Assembly (NCBI GenBank): GCA_016192645.1
Contig: JACPTT010000018.1
Location: 1 to 42,163, forward strand
Direction of reading: 5' to 3'
Source: Candidatus Levyibacteriota bacterium
Lineage (GTDB): Bacteria > Patescibacteriota > Microgenomatia > Levybacterales > UBA12049
Length of the DNA: 42,163 nucleotides
Shown here: piece after piece, positions 7,337 to 14,375 of the stretch
Layout of the letters: each line of letters opens with the position of its first letter
How positions within the stretch are numbered: the first letter of the stretch is position 1
Program-made: the position numbers and the translations under genes
The notes under the pieces: model-generated
Databases searched by the model: none
What the model saw: only the letters and a program-made list of their open reading frames with translations
Told to the model about the DNA's origin: nothing

Positions 7337-9199
7337 ATGAAAAAACTTCTAATTGCGAAGCAACAAGCTTTGCTTATTGCTACAAAAAATGAAGGAAAGC
7401 TTCAAGAATTAAAAAGCTTTTTGTCGGATTTACCTCTTAAGCTTGTTTCCCTTTCGGATGTTGCTATTACTGAAGATTTTGAAGAAACAGGAGAAACATA
7501 TGAAGAAAATTCGCAGAAAAAAGCTTTGTTCTATGCAAGACTTAGCGGCATTCCAGCGATTGCTGATGATGGCGGCATTGAGATAGTCGCTTTAAATGGA
7601 GCGCCTGGGATTAAATCAAGGCGTTGGTTAGGGCATGAGGCAACAGATTACGAGTTAATTTCACATATGAAGAGAGTTTCTCGGGAACTCCCGAATAATA
7701 ATCGTAAGTCTTTTTTTCGAACCGTTATTTCCTTTGCGCTTTCCGATGGCAAAGTTTGGAGCGCTGAAGGTTCGATTGCGGGAATTATTACAGAGAAATC
7801 CTACCCCAAACTTCTAAAAGGCTATCCCTATCGTTCATTTTTTTATCTCCCAACGATTAAAAAATACTATCACGAGGATGAATTATCAGAAAAAGAGCAA
7901 AAGTTGTATAATCATAGATATAAGGCAATACGGAAGTTAAGACCGATCATAAAAAAAAGAATAATGATAGATATTAAATTTCTACGAGAAAATCCAGATA
8001 AGGTTCAAAAAGCAGCGAAAGATAAAGGTTTTGATGTTGACATAGCCCATCTTTTAGAAATAGATGCAAAGAAAAAAGAACTTACGTTTTCTGTTCAGCG
8101 AATTCGGGAAGAAAGAAATCGGTTTGCGCGGGAGAAAAATATCGAAGAGGGAAAAAGGTTGAAAGACAGACTTGAAAAAGAAGAACATGCGCTAAAGGCT
8201 GTCGAAGAAGAGCTTGATGAATGGCTTTCTAAAGTTCCAAATCCAGCAAAACCCGATGTAAAAGTTGGGGAAGATGAGTCAGAGAATGAGATTATAAAAA
8301 CTTGGGGTAAGCCGAAAAAGTTTGATTTTACTCCAAAAGACCATTTAGAGCTTGGAGAAATCTTGGATATTATCGATGTTAAGCGTGCCGCCAAGGTTTC
8401 AGGAGCACGTTTCTACTATCTAAAAAATAAAGGAGCACTTTTAGAGTTCGCTCTTATTAATCTCGTATTTGAGATTCTTTTAAAAGAAGGATTTACGCCT
8501 GTTATTCCTCAGGTTTTGATCAAAAAAGAAGTTATGAAGGGATTAGGTTATACGGAATACGGAACAGATGAGGACATATTTTATATAGAAAAAGATGAGC
8601 TTTTTTTGGTGGGAACTGCGGAGCATGCAATCGTTCCGATGCATAAAGATGAATTGTTTAACCAAAAAGATTTACCAAAAAGATATGTGGGTTTTTCAAC
8701 CTGTTTTCGAAGAGAAGCAGGAAGTTACGGAAAAGACACGCGGGGAATTTTGCGGGTTCATCAGTTTGATAAAGTCGAGATGGTTTCATTTGTTAAAGAA
8801 GGCGAAGACGACAAAGAGCAGGAATATCTTTTATCTTTGGAGGAAAAACTTTTTCAAATGCTTGATATTCCCTATCGGGTTGTGAAAATGTGCACTGGTG
8901 ATTTAGGATTCCCGGCGGTTAGGAAATATGATATTGAAGCTTGGATTCCAACACAAAATAAATATCGCGAGGTTACTTCTGTTTCGACAGTTACAGATTT
9001 TCAATCAAGAAGGCTTAATATTCGGTATCAAGAAGGGCAAGAGAAAAAATATGCATATGTTTTAAATGGTACTGCATTTGCAATGCCCCGAACAATTATT
9101 GCGATTTTAGAAAATTATCAAGACCAAGATGGTTTAATAACAGTACCGGAAGTTTTGCGAAAATATATTGGTAGTTCTTCGATAAAACCTCAGAAATAA
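7337..9199 (+). CDS. serS: RdgB/HAM1-like NTP pyrophosphatase fused to seryl-tRNA synthetase
   Basis: One open frame holding two enzymes. Residues 1-209 match the HAM1/RdgB family, which hydrolyses ITP, XTP and other non-canonical purine triphosphates: LLIATKNEGKLQEL (12-25), IADDGGIEI (75-83), NGAPGIKSRRW (87-97). From M210 (ATG at 7964) a complete seryl-tRNA synthetase starts with IDIKFLRENPDKV, followed by the coiled-coil tRNA-binding arm (about 235-300), motif 2 (FRREAGSYGKDTRG) and motif 3 (NGTAFAMPRTIIAILE). The SerRS part of 411 residues is of normal length. There is no stop between them, but the internal ATG after a purine-rich run could give free SerRS too. It starts 6 nt after the LysRS gene, with a CATAAT box over that junction. 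Confidence 0.87.
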   Translation: MKKLLIAKQQALLIATKNEGKLQELKSFLSDLPLKLVSLSDVAITEDFEETGETYEENSQKKALFYARLSGIPAIADDGGIEIVALNGAPGIKSRRWLGHEATDYELISHMKRVSRELPNNNRKSFFRTVISFALSDGKVWSAEGSIAGIITEKSYPKLLKGYPYRSFFYLPTIKKYYHEDELSEKEQKLYNHRYKAIRKLRPIIKKRIMIDIKFLRENPDKVQKAAKDKGFDVDIAHLLEIDAKKKELTFSVQRIREERNRFAREKNIEEGKRLKDRLEKEEHALKAVEEELDEWLSKVPNPAKPDVKVGEDESENEIIKTWGKPKKFDFTPKDHLELGEILDIIDVKRAAKVSGARFYYLKNKGALLEFALINLVFEILLKEGFTPVIPQVLIKKEVMKGLGYTEYGTDEDIFYIEKDELFLVGTAEHAIVPMHKDELFNQKDLPKRYVGFSTCFRREAGSYGKDTRGILRVHQFDKVEMVSFVKEGEDDKEQEYLLSLEEKLFQMLDIPYRVVKMCTGDLGFPAVRKYDIEAWIPTQNKYREVTSVSTVTDFQSRRLNIRYQEGQEKKYAYVLNGTAFAMPRTIIAILENYQDQDGLITVPEVLRKYIGSSSIKPQK

Positions 9200-9268
9200 T
9201 TTTACGTAATTGTCCCATTGCTACATTGTTCAATTGTTGTTTTCAGTTCAAAAGGTAACAAAAATGTG

Positions 9269-9290
9269 AAAATCCGCAATTGTGATTTTT
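9269..9290 (+). terminator. Weak possible terminator after the RdgB-SerRS gene
   Basis: An AT-rich inverted repeat (AAAATC... GATTTT around a CAATTG centre, one bulged C) runs into T5. It is the only terminator candidate between the SerRS stop (9199) and the next promoter (9338). Nothing else is seen in 9200-9337. Confidence 0.3.
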
Positions 9291-9337
9291 GCTTTAATAC
9301 CAGCCTAAACTTTCTTCTTTGAAGCAAGGGAAAATGC

Positions 9338-9366
9338 TTGACAAAATAAAAAAAATACTACACGAT
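9338..9366 (+). promoter_or_regulatory. Promoter of the short leader/small-RNA unit before secA
   Basis: TTGACA (9338-9343), a 17-nt A-rich spacer and CACGAT (9361-9366). The -10 is followed by an inverted repeat GATTAA-T-TTAATC (9364-9376). The layout, a TTGACA box, 17 nt and nACGAT inside a palindrome, closely parallels the aspartate kinase promoter at 3853. Confidence 0.55.
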
Positions 9367-9380
9367 TAATTTAATCCTGC

Positions 9381-9426
9381 CCCCTCCCATCGCGTCAAAC
9401 GCGACCCAAGGGGTTAAAAAAGGAGG
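9381..9426 (+). promoter_or_regulatory. Leader hairpin with alternative pairing to the Shine-Dalgarno
   Basis: TCGCGT/ACGCGA (9390-9395 with 9399-9404, loop CAA) forms an inner stem, closed by CCCCT (9381-9385) with AGGGG (9409-9413). The same pyrimidine run contains CCTCC (9383-9387), which could instead pair with GGAGG (9422-9426), the ribosome-binding site of the 9-codon ORF. The two pairings exclude each other. The complementarity is seen; a switching role is only suggested by it. Confidence 0.4.
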
Positions 9427-9437
9427 TGACTTATTTC

Positions 9438-9467
9438 ATGGCAAAAAAAAGAAAGAAGAGAAGATAA
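9438..9467 (+). CDS. Nine-codon ORF encoding a Lys/Arg-only basic peptide
   Basis: ATG to TAA encodes M-A-K-K-R-K-K-R-R. It is preceded by one of the strongest Shine-Dalgarno sequences in the window (AAAAGGAGGTGA, GGAGG ending 11 nt before the ATG) and lies in its own unit between a promoter and a strong terminator. Seven of nine residues are Lys or Arg. It could be a leader peptide whose translation alters the downstream hairpins, a real micro-peptide (for example nucleic-acid binding), or only a ribosome landing site. No homology claim is possible at this length. Confidence 0.4.
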   Translation: MAKKRKKRR

Positions 9468-9513
9468 ATTGGTAATAATCCGCCAAGTGGCGGATACCAA
9501 TTGATCAGTTGGT
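9468..9513 (+). other. Stem-loop with competing downstream partner
   Basis: Immediately after the 9-codon ORF, ATTGGT (9468-9473) pairs with ACCAAT (9496-9501) around a strong inner stem ATCCGCC/GGCGGAT (9478-9484 with 9489-9495). The segment TACCAA (9495-9500) can alternatively pair with TTGGTA (9509-9514), which abuts the terminator stem. These alternatives are what a regulated leader would need, but co-variation is not known. Confidence 0.4.
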
Positions 9514-9543
9514 AACCCCTCACCATAATGGTGAGGGGTTTTT
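9514..9543 (+). terminator. Strong intrinsic terminator 17 nt before secA
   Basis: A perfect 12-bp stem, AACCCCTCACCA (9514-9525) with TGGTGAGGGGTT (9529-9540), loop TAA, and a T5 run. It closes the short upstream unit; secA lies just beyond and has its own -10 box. Confidence 0.88.
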
Positions 9544-9544
9544 G

Positions 9545-9553
9545 TGATAAAAT
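9545..9553 (+). promoter_or_regulatory. Extended -10 promoter for a leaderless secA transcript
   Basis: TGATAAAAT fits the extended -10 pattern TGn plus TAtAAT and ends 6 nt before the secA ATG at 9560. There is no Shine-Dalgarno before that ATG. This favours independent, leaderless transcription of secA rather than read-through of the terminator. Confidence 0.5.
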
Positions 9554-9559
9554 AAACAA

Positions 9560-12195
9560 ATGCTAGATTTACTCAACAAGTTTTTCGATTCCAATGAGCG
9601 ACAGCTTAAAAGGAGAAAAAAGTAAAAAAACTTAAAGACGAGGATTTTTCTAAAAAAACGCAAGAATTAAAAGAAAGAATTGCTAATTCGGAATCTTTAG
9701 AACTATTGCTTCCCGAAGCTTTTGCATTAGTTCGCGAAGCGGCATGGCGTACTATTGGGCAAAGACATTTTGATGTCCAGCTTATGGCCGGCATTGCCCT
9801 TTCAAGCGGCAAGATTGCCGAGCAAAAAACCGGAGAGGGAAAAACTCTTTCCGCAGTTCCTGCCTTATACCTTAATAGTTTAAGCGGGAAAAATGTTCAC
9901 CTTGTTACTGTCAATGATTATTTAGCCCGCCGAGATGCCGGCTGGATGGGTCCTATATTTCATCTTTTAGGTTTAACGGTTTCCTCAATCATCAGCGAGC
10001 AGTCATTTATTTATGATCCTTCATTTATTGATAGGGAGGCACATGATTTCCGTCTGTCTCATTTACGGCCAATTACAAGACAAGAGGCTTATCAAAAAGA
10101 TATTGTCTATGGAATAAACTCTGAGTTTGGATTTGATTATCTACGAGACAATATGGCGCAGGACATATCCCAGGTAGTACAAAGGGGACATTTTTATGCT
10201 GTAGTTGATGAAGTAGATTCGGTGTTAATTGATGAGGCACGAACCCCACATATTATTTCCGCTCCGGATGAGGTTCCTACTCAGAAATATTATGAGTATT
10301 CAAAAATCATTGAGAGATTAACGGCAAACATTGATTATAAGATTGATGAAAAACTACGCACGGCCCATTTAACCGATCATGGAATTTCTAAAATTGAAAA
10401 GATGTATGGAATCTCAAACATTTACGAAAAAGATTTTGACACCGTCTATCATTTGGAGGCAGCTCTTAAGGCAAAAACGCTATTTCATAAAGAAAAAGAG
10501 TATATTGTAAAGGATAATCAAGTTATCTTGGTTGATGAATTTACGGGAAGGCTTATGTTGGGCAGAAGGCTTTCTGAAGGCTTGCATCAAGCCTTAGAGG
10601 CAAAAGAGGGGGTTCCAATTCAGCGAGAATCAAAAACTCTAGCAACAGTTTCTTTGCAGAATTATTTCCGGATGTATGAGAAGCTGGCAGGTATGACCGG
10701 AACCGCCGTTACCGAGGCTGAAGAGTTTCATAAAATCTACAAACTTGATGTTGTAGTTATTCCAACCAATAAGCCCATGATTCGAAAGGATGATCCAGAC
10801 GCGATTTATAAAACCGCTCGGGCAAAACTTTCTGCAGTTATTGAAAAAATAGAAAACGCATACAAGAAAGGTCAGCCGGTTTTAGTTGGCACAACATCAA
10901 TTGAGAAAAATGAGATTATATCCGAAGCTCTTCGGCGTCGCGGCATACAACATGAATTGTTAAATGCAAAAAATCATCAAAGAGAAGCAGAAATCATCGC
11001 AAAAGCCGGAGAAAAGGGAGCAGTTACTGTTGCCACCAACATGGCTGGACGCGGAGTGGACATAATCTTAGGAGGAGACACCCCAAAACACGACGATGGT
11101 AAAGAAAAAAAAGGAACAAAAGAATGGGAGAGTTGGGAGAAAAAGCATCAAGAAGTAATTTCGCTTAATGGGCTTTTGGTTATTGGAACAGAGCGGCATG
11201 AGTCAAGGCGAATTGATAACCAGCTTCGGGGCAGATCGGGCAGACAAGGAGATCCTGGAGCTTCTCATTTCTTCGTCAGTTTGGAAGATGAAATAATGCG
11301 GCTTTTTGGCGGAGAAACAATTGCCAATTTAATGACGCGATTCAATATGCCAGAAGATGTACCGCTTCAGCATCCAATTGTTTCAAAAGCGATAGAGCAG
11401 GCGCAGAATAAGGTAGAGGGATTTAATTTTGATATTCGAAAACACTTAGTTGAGTATGATGATGTTTTGAATAAGCAGCGAGAAATTATTTATCGCATGC
11501 GAAGAAAAATCTTGGAGGGATCTTCCGAACCCACCCAGCTAAAAAAAGAAATGCTGGAAAAAATTCAAAATGCGATTTCGACACTTGTTGCCCTGCGCAG
11601 TCAAGAAGTTTATGAGTCAAACGTATCCCCAAACGAAAAAATAATTGAAGATTTTTCAACAATTATTCCTTTTGATGAAGCATCTCAAAAACAGCTGACC
11701 AAACAACTTGAGCAACGTAGTGAAATAGAAGGAAAAATTCAATTTCTTGTTGATATTGCATCGGACTTGTATCAAAAAAGAGAAGAGCAGATGGGTAAAG
11801 AAATAATGCGGCAAGTTGAGCGATTTGTTATGCTTTCTGTTGTTGATAATCTTTGGATGGATCATTTAGACGCAATCGAAAACTTAAGAAGCGGCATAGG
11901 GCTTCGGGGTTACGGGCAAAAAGACCCGCTTGTTGAGTACAAAAATGAGGGTTTCAAAATGTTTGAGCAATTAATGGCGGCGATTGATGATGAGATTGTA
12001 CATAGGATTTACAAAATTCAGGTTGCACAGCAACCACAAACAGTTACTAGTAATCAGAGGCCAGAGCCTAGTAGGCAAGGTTCTCAACCAGACTCTAATA
12101 ACCAACCTCTAAATAATAAACGGAAGCTCGGTCGCAACGACCCATGTCCATGTGGCTCTGGAAAAAAATGGAAGAAGTGTCACTACCCCAATTAA
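9560..12195 (+). CDS. secA: SecA preprotein translocase ATPase, needs a -1 frameshift near its N-terminus
   Basis: Cytoplasmic motor of the Sec export pathway. The body shows AEQKTGEGKTL (Walker A), DEVDSVLIDEARTP (DEAD box), ATNMAGRGVD, RGRSGRQGDPG and a C-terminal zinc tail CPCGSGKKWKKCH. The true N-terminus is the ATG at 9560: MLDLLNKFFDSNERQLKRRKK matches SecA helix 1, but this frame stops at 9623-9625. SecA coding resumes in the -1 frame (VKKLKDEDFSKKTQELKERI), which has no ATG, GTG or TTG in the gap. A slip at A_AAA_AAG (9616-9622) joins the two exactly, giving about 878 residues. Compared with E. coli or B. subtilis SecA, about 11-15 residues are missing at the joint. A missing A in a homopolymer would give the same protein, so sequencing error must be considered. 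Confidence 0.9.
9611..9625 (+). other. dnaX-type -1 slippery heptamer and zero-frame stop in secA
   Basis: A_AAA_AAG (9616-9622) is the heptamer used for -1 frameshifting in E. coli dnaX. It is followed directly by the in-frame TAA (9623-9625) and preceded by AGGAG (9611-9615). The AGGAG abuts the heptamer, closer than the roughly 10 nt seen in dnaX, and no clear downstream stem-loop is visible, so stimulatory signals are incomplete. Confidence 0.45.
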
Positions 12196-12204
12196 TATTG
12201 ATGT

Positions 12205-12228
12205 AGTATTGATGACGTCAATACTTTT
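12205..12228 (+). terminator. Inverted repeat after secA, weak terminator or operator
   Basis: AGTATTGA (12205-12212) and TCAATACT (12218-12225) form an 8-bp stem around TGACG, followed by TTTT. It lies between the secA stop and the small AbrB-like gene, so it may end secA transcription or be the binding site of that protein. Confidence 0.45.
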
Positions 12229-12243
12229 AATTAGACTAAAAAT

Positions 12244-12390
12244 ATGAGAAGGAAGATTTATAAAGGAGGAAAATACAGCTACGTTATTTCTATTCCAAAA
12301 ACACTTATTAAGCTTCTTGGGTGGAAAGAAAAGCAATACGTTGAAGTTTCTAAAAAACGAAAGAAACTTGAGATTCGCGACGCAAAATAA
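12244..12390 (+). CDS. Small AbrB/MazE-type (SpoVT-AbrB) DNA-binding protein
   Basis: A 48-residue protein made only of a swapped-hairpin AbrB-like domain: basic N-terminus, then the typical pattern SYVISIPKTLIKLLGW, KEKQYVEVS and KKLEIRD. Such proteins bind DNA as dimers and act as transition-state regulators or antitoxins. No toxin gene follows, so an antitoxin role is not supported; a small transcription regulator is more likely. No good Shine-Dalgarno precedes the ATG. The inverted repeat at 12205-12225 just upstream is a candidate autoregulatory site. It is shorter than most AbrB proteins. Confidence 0.65.
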   Translation: MRRKIYKGGKYSYVISIPKTLIKLLGWKEKQYVEVSKKRKKLEIRDAK

Positions 12391-12472
12391 TTCTCTTAGA
12401 TAATGAATTTACTATGATCTTTCGAAACATCAAAACTAGTTCAGTTTTCGATATTGAGGGTTTTTGAAATCC

Positions 12473-13375
12473 ATGGCAAGAAAGCGTTATCATTCTCATT
12501 ACGAACAGTTAAAGAATAAGTGGATCGTACGTCATCAAGACCTTAAAAATAATCTTTGGAGAAAGCATGGGCAGTCTTTAAATTGGCTTGCTAATAATGT
12601 AAAACAGCTGGCGGCCGGATCGGCGGCAGGACTGCTTCTTTTAACTTCTTCTGCGCCGCCTTCTCTTCCTTCCTTCAAAAACTTCCAAGCCAACGCTGCG
12701 CAGGTTGGGAAACCAATAGAAAAAAGCGTGTTTCTTATAACCGACCTTTTGAATGTATTGCCAAAAGAAATACAGTCTTTAAATAAAGACGAAGAGCAAA
12801 AAATCGTAAAGATTCTTTCAAGAACATTCGATTTAAAAGTGAGTGCAGAACTTGACGGGAAAAGATTAAACCGAAACTACGGAATTATTGGGGCAGAACA
12901 GCATTTAGCCCGATATCCGGGAGATACTATGGCAACCCATTTTGACCTTTCGATAAACTCAGGGCAAGTAAATAGCTTAGATACTTACGGTTCGGGAATG
13001 GCGCCGGGGCTAGGAGCCTGGGGGTATTTTGCGTCATCTCGCGCTCAGCTCACCGAGGAGGATAAACTGCGAGAAAAATATTATATTGCAGTACAGACTT
13101 TTTTAGCGGAAGATTTTAACAAACGATTTGCCGAATATAGAGATTTTTATAAATATAGAAAAATGTTAGTTGTTAATCCTCAAAACGGAAAAGCAGTTGT
13201 TGCGGTTATTGGCGATAGTGGACCAGCAGTTTGGACGGGAAAGCATTTAGGTGGTTCACCAGAAGTAATGCGTTATTTAGGGCGAGAGGACGGGGCAAGA
13301 AGAGGGCCGGTTCTTTATTTTTTTATCGATGACCCAAAAAACCAAGTTCCATTAGGTCCAATTGCTGTACAATAA
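12473..13375 (+). CDS. Secreted or membrane-anchored protein, possibly double-psi beta-barrel (RlpA-like)
   Basis: About 300 residues. The ATG at 12473 has TGAGGG 12 nt upstream; a TTG at 12464 is too close to it. A basic N-terminus of about 45 residues precedes one hydrophobic segment (LAAGSAAGLLLLTSSAP), so the rest is expected outside the membrane. The middle contains YGIIGAEQHLARYPGD and GMAPGLGAWGYFA. The C-terminal part (KMLVVNPQNGKAVVAVIGDSGP, in two pieces KMLVVNPQNGK and AVVAVIGDSGP, then WTGKHLGGSPEVMRYL) resembles the RlpA-type double-psi barrel in which a conserved NGK, D and GP pattern recurs. It looks like a conserved Patescibacteria cell-surface family. The function is unproven; peptidoglycan contact is a guess from the fold. 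A hairpin (12422-12451) lies upstream. Confidence 0.6.
   Translation: MARKRYHSHYEQLKNKWIVRHQDLKNNLWRKHGQSLNWLANNVKQLAAGSAAGLLLLTSSAPPSLPSFKNFQANAAQVGKPIEKSVFLITDLLNVLPKEIQSLNKDEEQKIVKILSRTFDLKVSAELDGKRLNRNYGIIGAEQHLARYPGDTMATHFDLSINSGQVNSLDTYGSGMAPGLGAWGYFASSRAQLTEEDKLREKYYIAVQTFLAEDFNKRFAEYRDFYKYRKMLVVNPQNGKAVVAVIGDSGPAVWTGKHLGGSPEVMRYLGREDGARRGPVLYFFIDDPKNQVPLGPIAVQ
13368..13373 (+). promoter_or_regulatory. -10 box over the preceding stop, leaderless start for the next gene
   Basis: TACAAT ends 6 nt before the ATG at 13380 and overlaps the preceding TAA stop codon. The spacing equals that seen for lysS, secA, the MazG-like gene and the CAP-domain gene. Confidence 0.4.
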
Positions 13376-13379
13376 GCAT

Positions 13380-13727
13380 ATGAAACAAAAATATTTTTAT
13401 AGTCATATCGTTGAAACTTCAATAATCTCACTAGAACTGGGAGAGATTGATTTGGCGCCTTCGGAGAGAGTACATTTAGTATCCCTTGTTGAATCCCAAC
13501 TGCATCATGCGATTTTGGACACAATTCTTTCGGAATTATCAGAAGGGGACAAAAAAAAATTCTTGGGGCATCTTACTTTTGATGATCACGATAAAATTTG
13601 GGTGCATTTAAAAGGTAAAATTGAAAATATCGAAGAGAAGATTAAAAGAGTCGCGGAAGAGTTAAAAAAAGAACTGCATAAAGATATAATGGCAAGCTTA
13701 AAAGAGGCGAAAAAGTCAAAAAAGTGA
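13380..13727 (+). CDS. Conserved helical protein, DUF5663-like
   Basis: A 115-residue protein with no signal peptide or membrane segment, predicted mostly helical, ending in a Lys-rich coiled coil. The N-terminal 60 residues (SLELGEIDLAPSERVHLVSL, then ILDTILSELSEGDKKKFLGHL) resemble the short helical DUF5663 family seen in Patescibacteria, whose function is unknown. The ATG at 13380 was chosen because the upstream TTG lies inside the preceding gene. Its 3' end overlaps the convergent MGMT-like gene by 12 bp. Confidence 0.5.
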   Translation: MKQKYFYSHIVETSIISLELGEIDLAPSERVHLVSLVESQLHHAILDTILSELSEGDKKKFLGHLTFDDHDKIWVHLKGKIENIEEKIKRVAEELKKELHKDIMASLKEAKKSKK

Positions 13728-14021
13728 TCTTTTAAGATCAACGCGGTCGTTATCCAAAAAGAATACCCCTTCTTTTTCTAATATTTCTTTTTTCTTTGTT
13801 ACTCCGCCACGCGCGTATCCCGTAAGTTCACCACGGCTTCCAACCACCCGATGACAAGGGACGACTTTGGTATTTTTATTAGAGTGCATGGCAAAGCCAA
13901 CGATTCTTGGTCCGCCAGCCGGCGGATTTACTCTTGCTAGTTTTGCTACTTGCTGATACGTTAAAACTTTCCCTTTTGGAATAGAGGAGACAACCTTATA
14001 TATTTTTTCAAAAGGTTTCAC
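13716..14021 (-). CDS. O6-methylguanine-DNA methyltransferase family, DNA-binding domain only
   Basis: A 101-residue protein equal to the C-terminal half of Ogt/Ada: KIYKVVSSIPKGKVLTYQQVA (helix-turn-helix region, first residues), GGPRIVGFAMHSN, then PCHRVVGSRGELTGYA. The nucleophilic cysteine of PCHRV is present, unlike the alkyltransferase-like proteins in which it is Trp or Ala, so it could accept an alkyl group directly from O6-alkylguanine. The N-terminal domain of normal Ogt (about 160-180 residues in all) is missing. It lies immediately downstream of the MazG-like gene (1 nt apart), forming a two-gene minus-strand nucleotide/DNA housecleaning unit. Confidence 0.85.
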   Translation of the reverse strand: MKPFEKIYKVVSSIPKGKVLTYQQVAKLARVNPPAGGPRIVGFAMHSNKNTKVVPCHRVVGSRGELTGYARGGVTKKKEILEKEGVFFLDNDRVDLKRSLF

Positions 14022-14022
14022 T

Positions 14023-14358
14023 TTATCTTTTTTCTTTTAAGTATCTTTGTTCAATTTTTTTTAACTTATCGGAAACCGCCCTTTGAATATCAACGCCAGC
14101 CGTACTTGCAAGTTGAATGGTAGTTATAACAACGTCGGCAAATTCCTGATACATGTTTCTTTTGTCAAACTTTTCAAGCTTTGCCCGCCTTTGGAGTTTT
14201 AATATCGAAAGTATATCGTTGCAAAGTTCTCCGACCTCTTCGTTTAGCTTTATTGTTTTGGTGAGGATTTCTTTTTCCTGCTGGCTGTAGAGTTTATAGT
14301 GTGGTTTTGTTTTCTCGTTTAGTATTTTTATTTTTTCTTGAAGAGACTTTAAGTTCAT
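14023..14358 (-). CDS. MazG-like nucleotide pyrophosphohydrolase
   Basis: A 111-residue all-alpha NTP pyrophosphatase. The MazG-type metal-binding pattern is visible: KLNEEVGELCNDIL (EExxE) followed by EFADVVITTIQLA (ExxD). Such enzymes hydrolyse non-canonical or excess (d)NTPs to NMP and PPi. An open frame extends 11 codons further upstream, but the start at MNLKSLQ (14358) is preferred because an extended -10 box, TGGTACAAT, ends exactly 6 nt before that ATG. It is divergent from transketolase with only 17 bp between the start codons, and followed by the MGMT-like gene. Confidence 0.78.
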   Translation of the reverse strand: MNLKSLQEKIKILNEKTKPHYKLYSQQEKEILTKTIKLNEEVGELCNDILSILKLQRRAKLEKFDKRNMYQEFADVVITTIQLASTAGVDIQRAVSDKLKKIEQRYLKEKR

Positions 14359-14373
14359 GATAGTATTGTACCA
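14338..14373. promoter_or_regulatory. Overlapping divergent promoters, mazG-like / tkt
   Basis: Plus strand: TTGAAG (14338-14343), 17 nt, TAGTAT (14361-14366) preceded by TGA, ending 9 nt before the tkt ATG. Minus strand: TGGTACAAT (14373 down to 14365), ending 6 nt before the MazG-like ATG. The two -10 boxes overlap, so polymerase can occupy only one at a time. Neither gene has a Shine-Dalgarno. Confidence 0.6.
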
Positions 14374-14375
14374 TA

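Noticed and set aside
9438..9467. Remnant of a small basic ribosomal-type protein
   Set aside because: Nine residues of Lys and Arg cannot be assigned to any family; kept only as a short ORF of unknown role.
9338..9543. SecM-type arrest peptide controlling secA
   Set aside because: The ORF is far too short for an arrest peptide and has no signal sequence or arrest motif.
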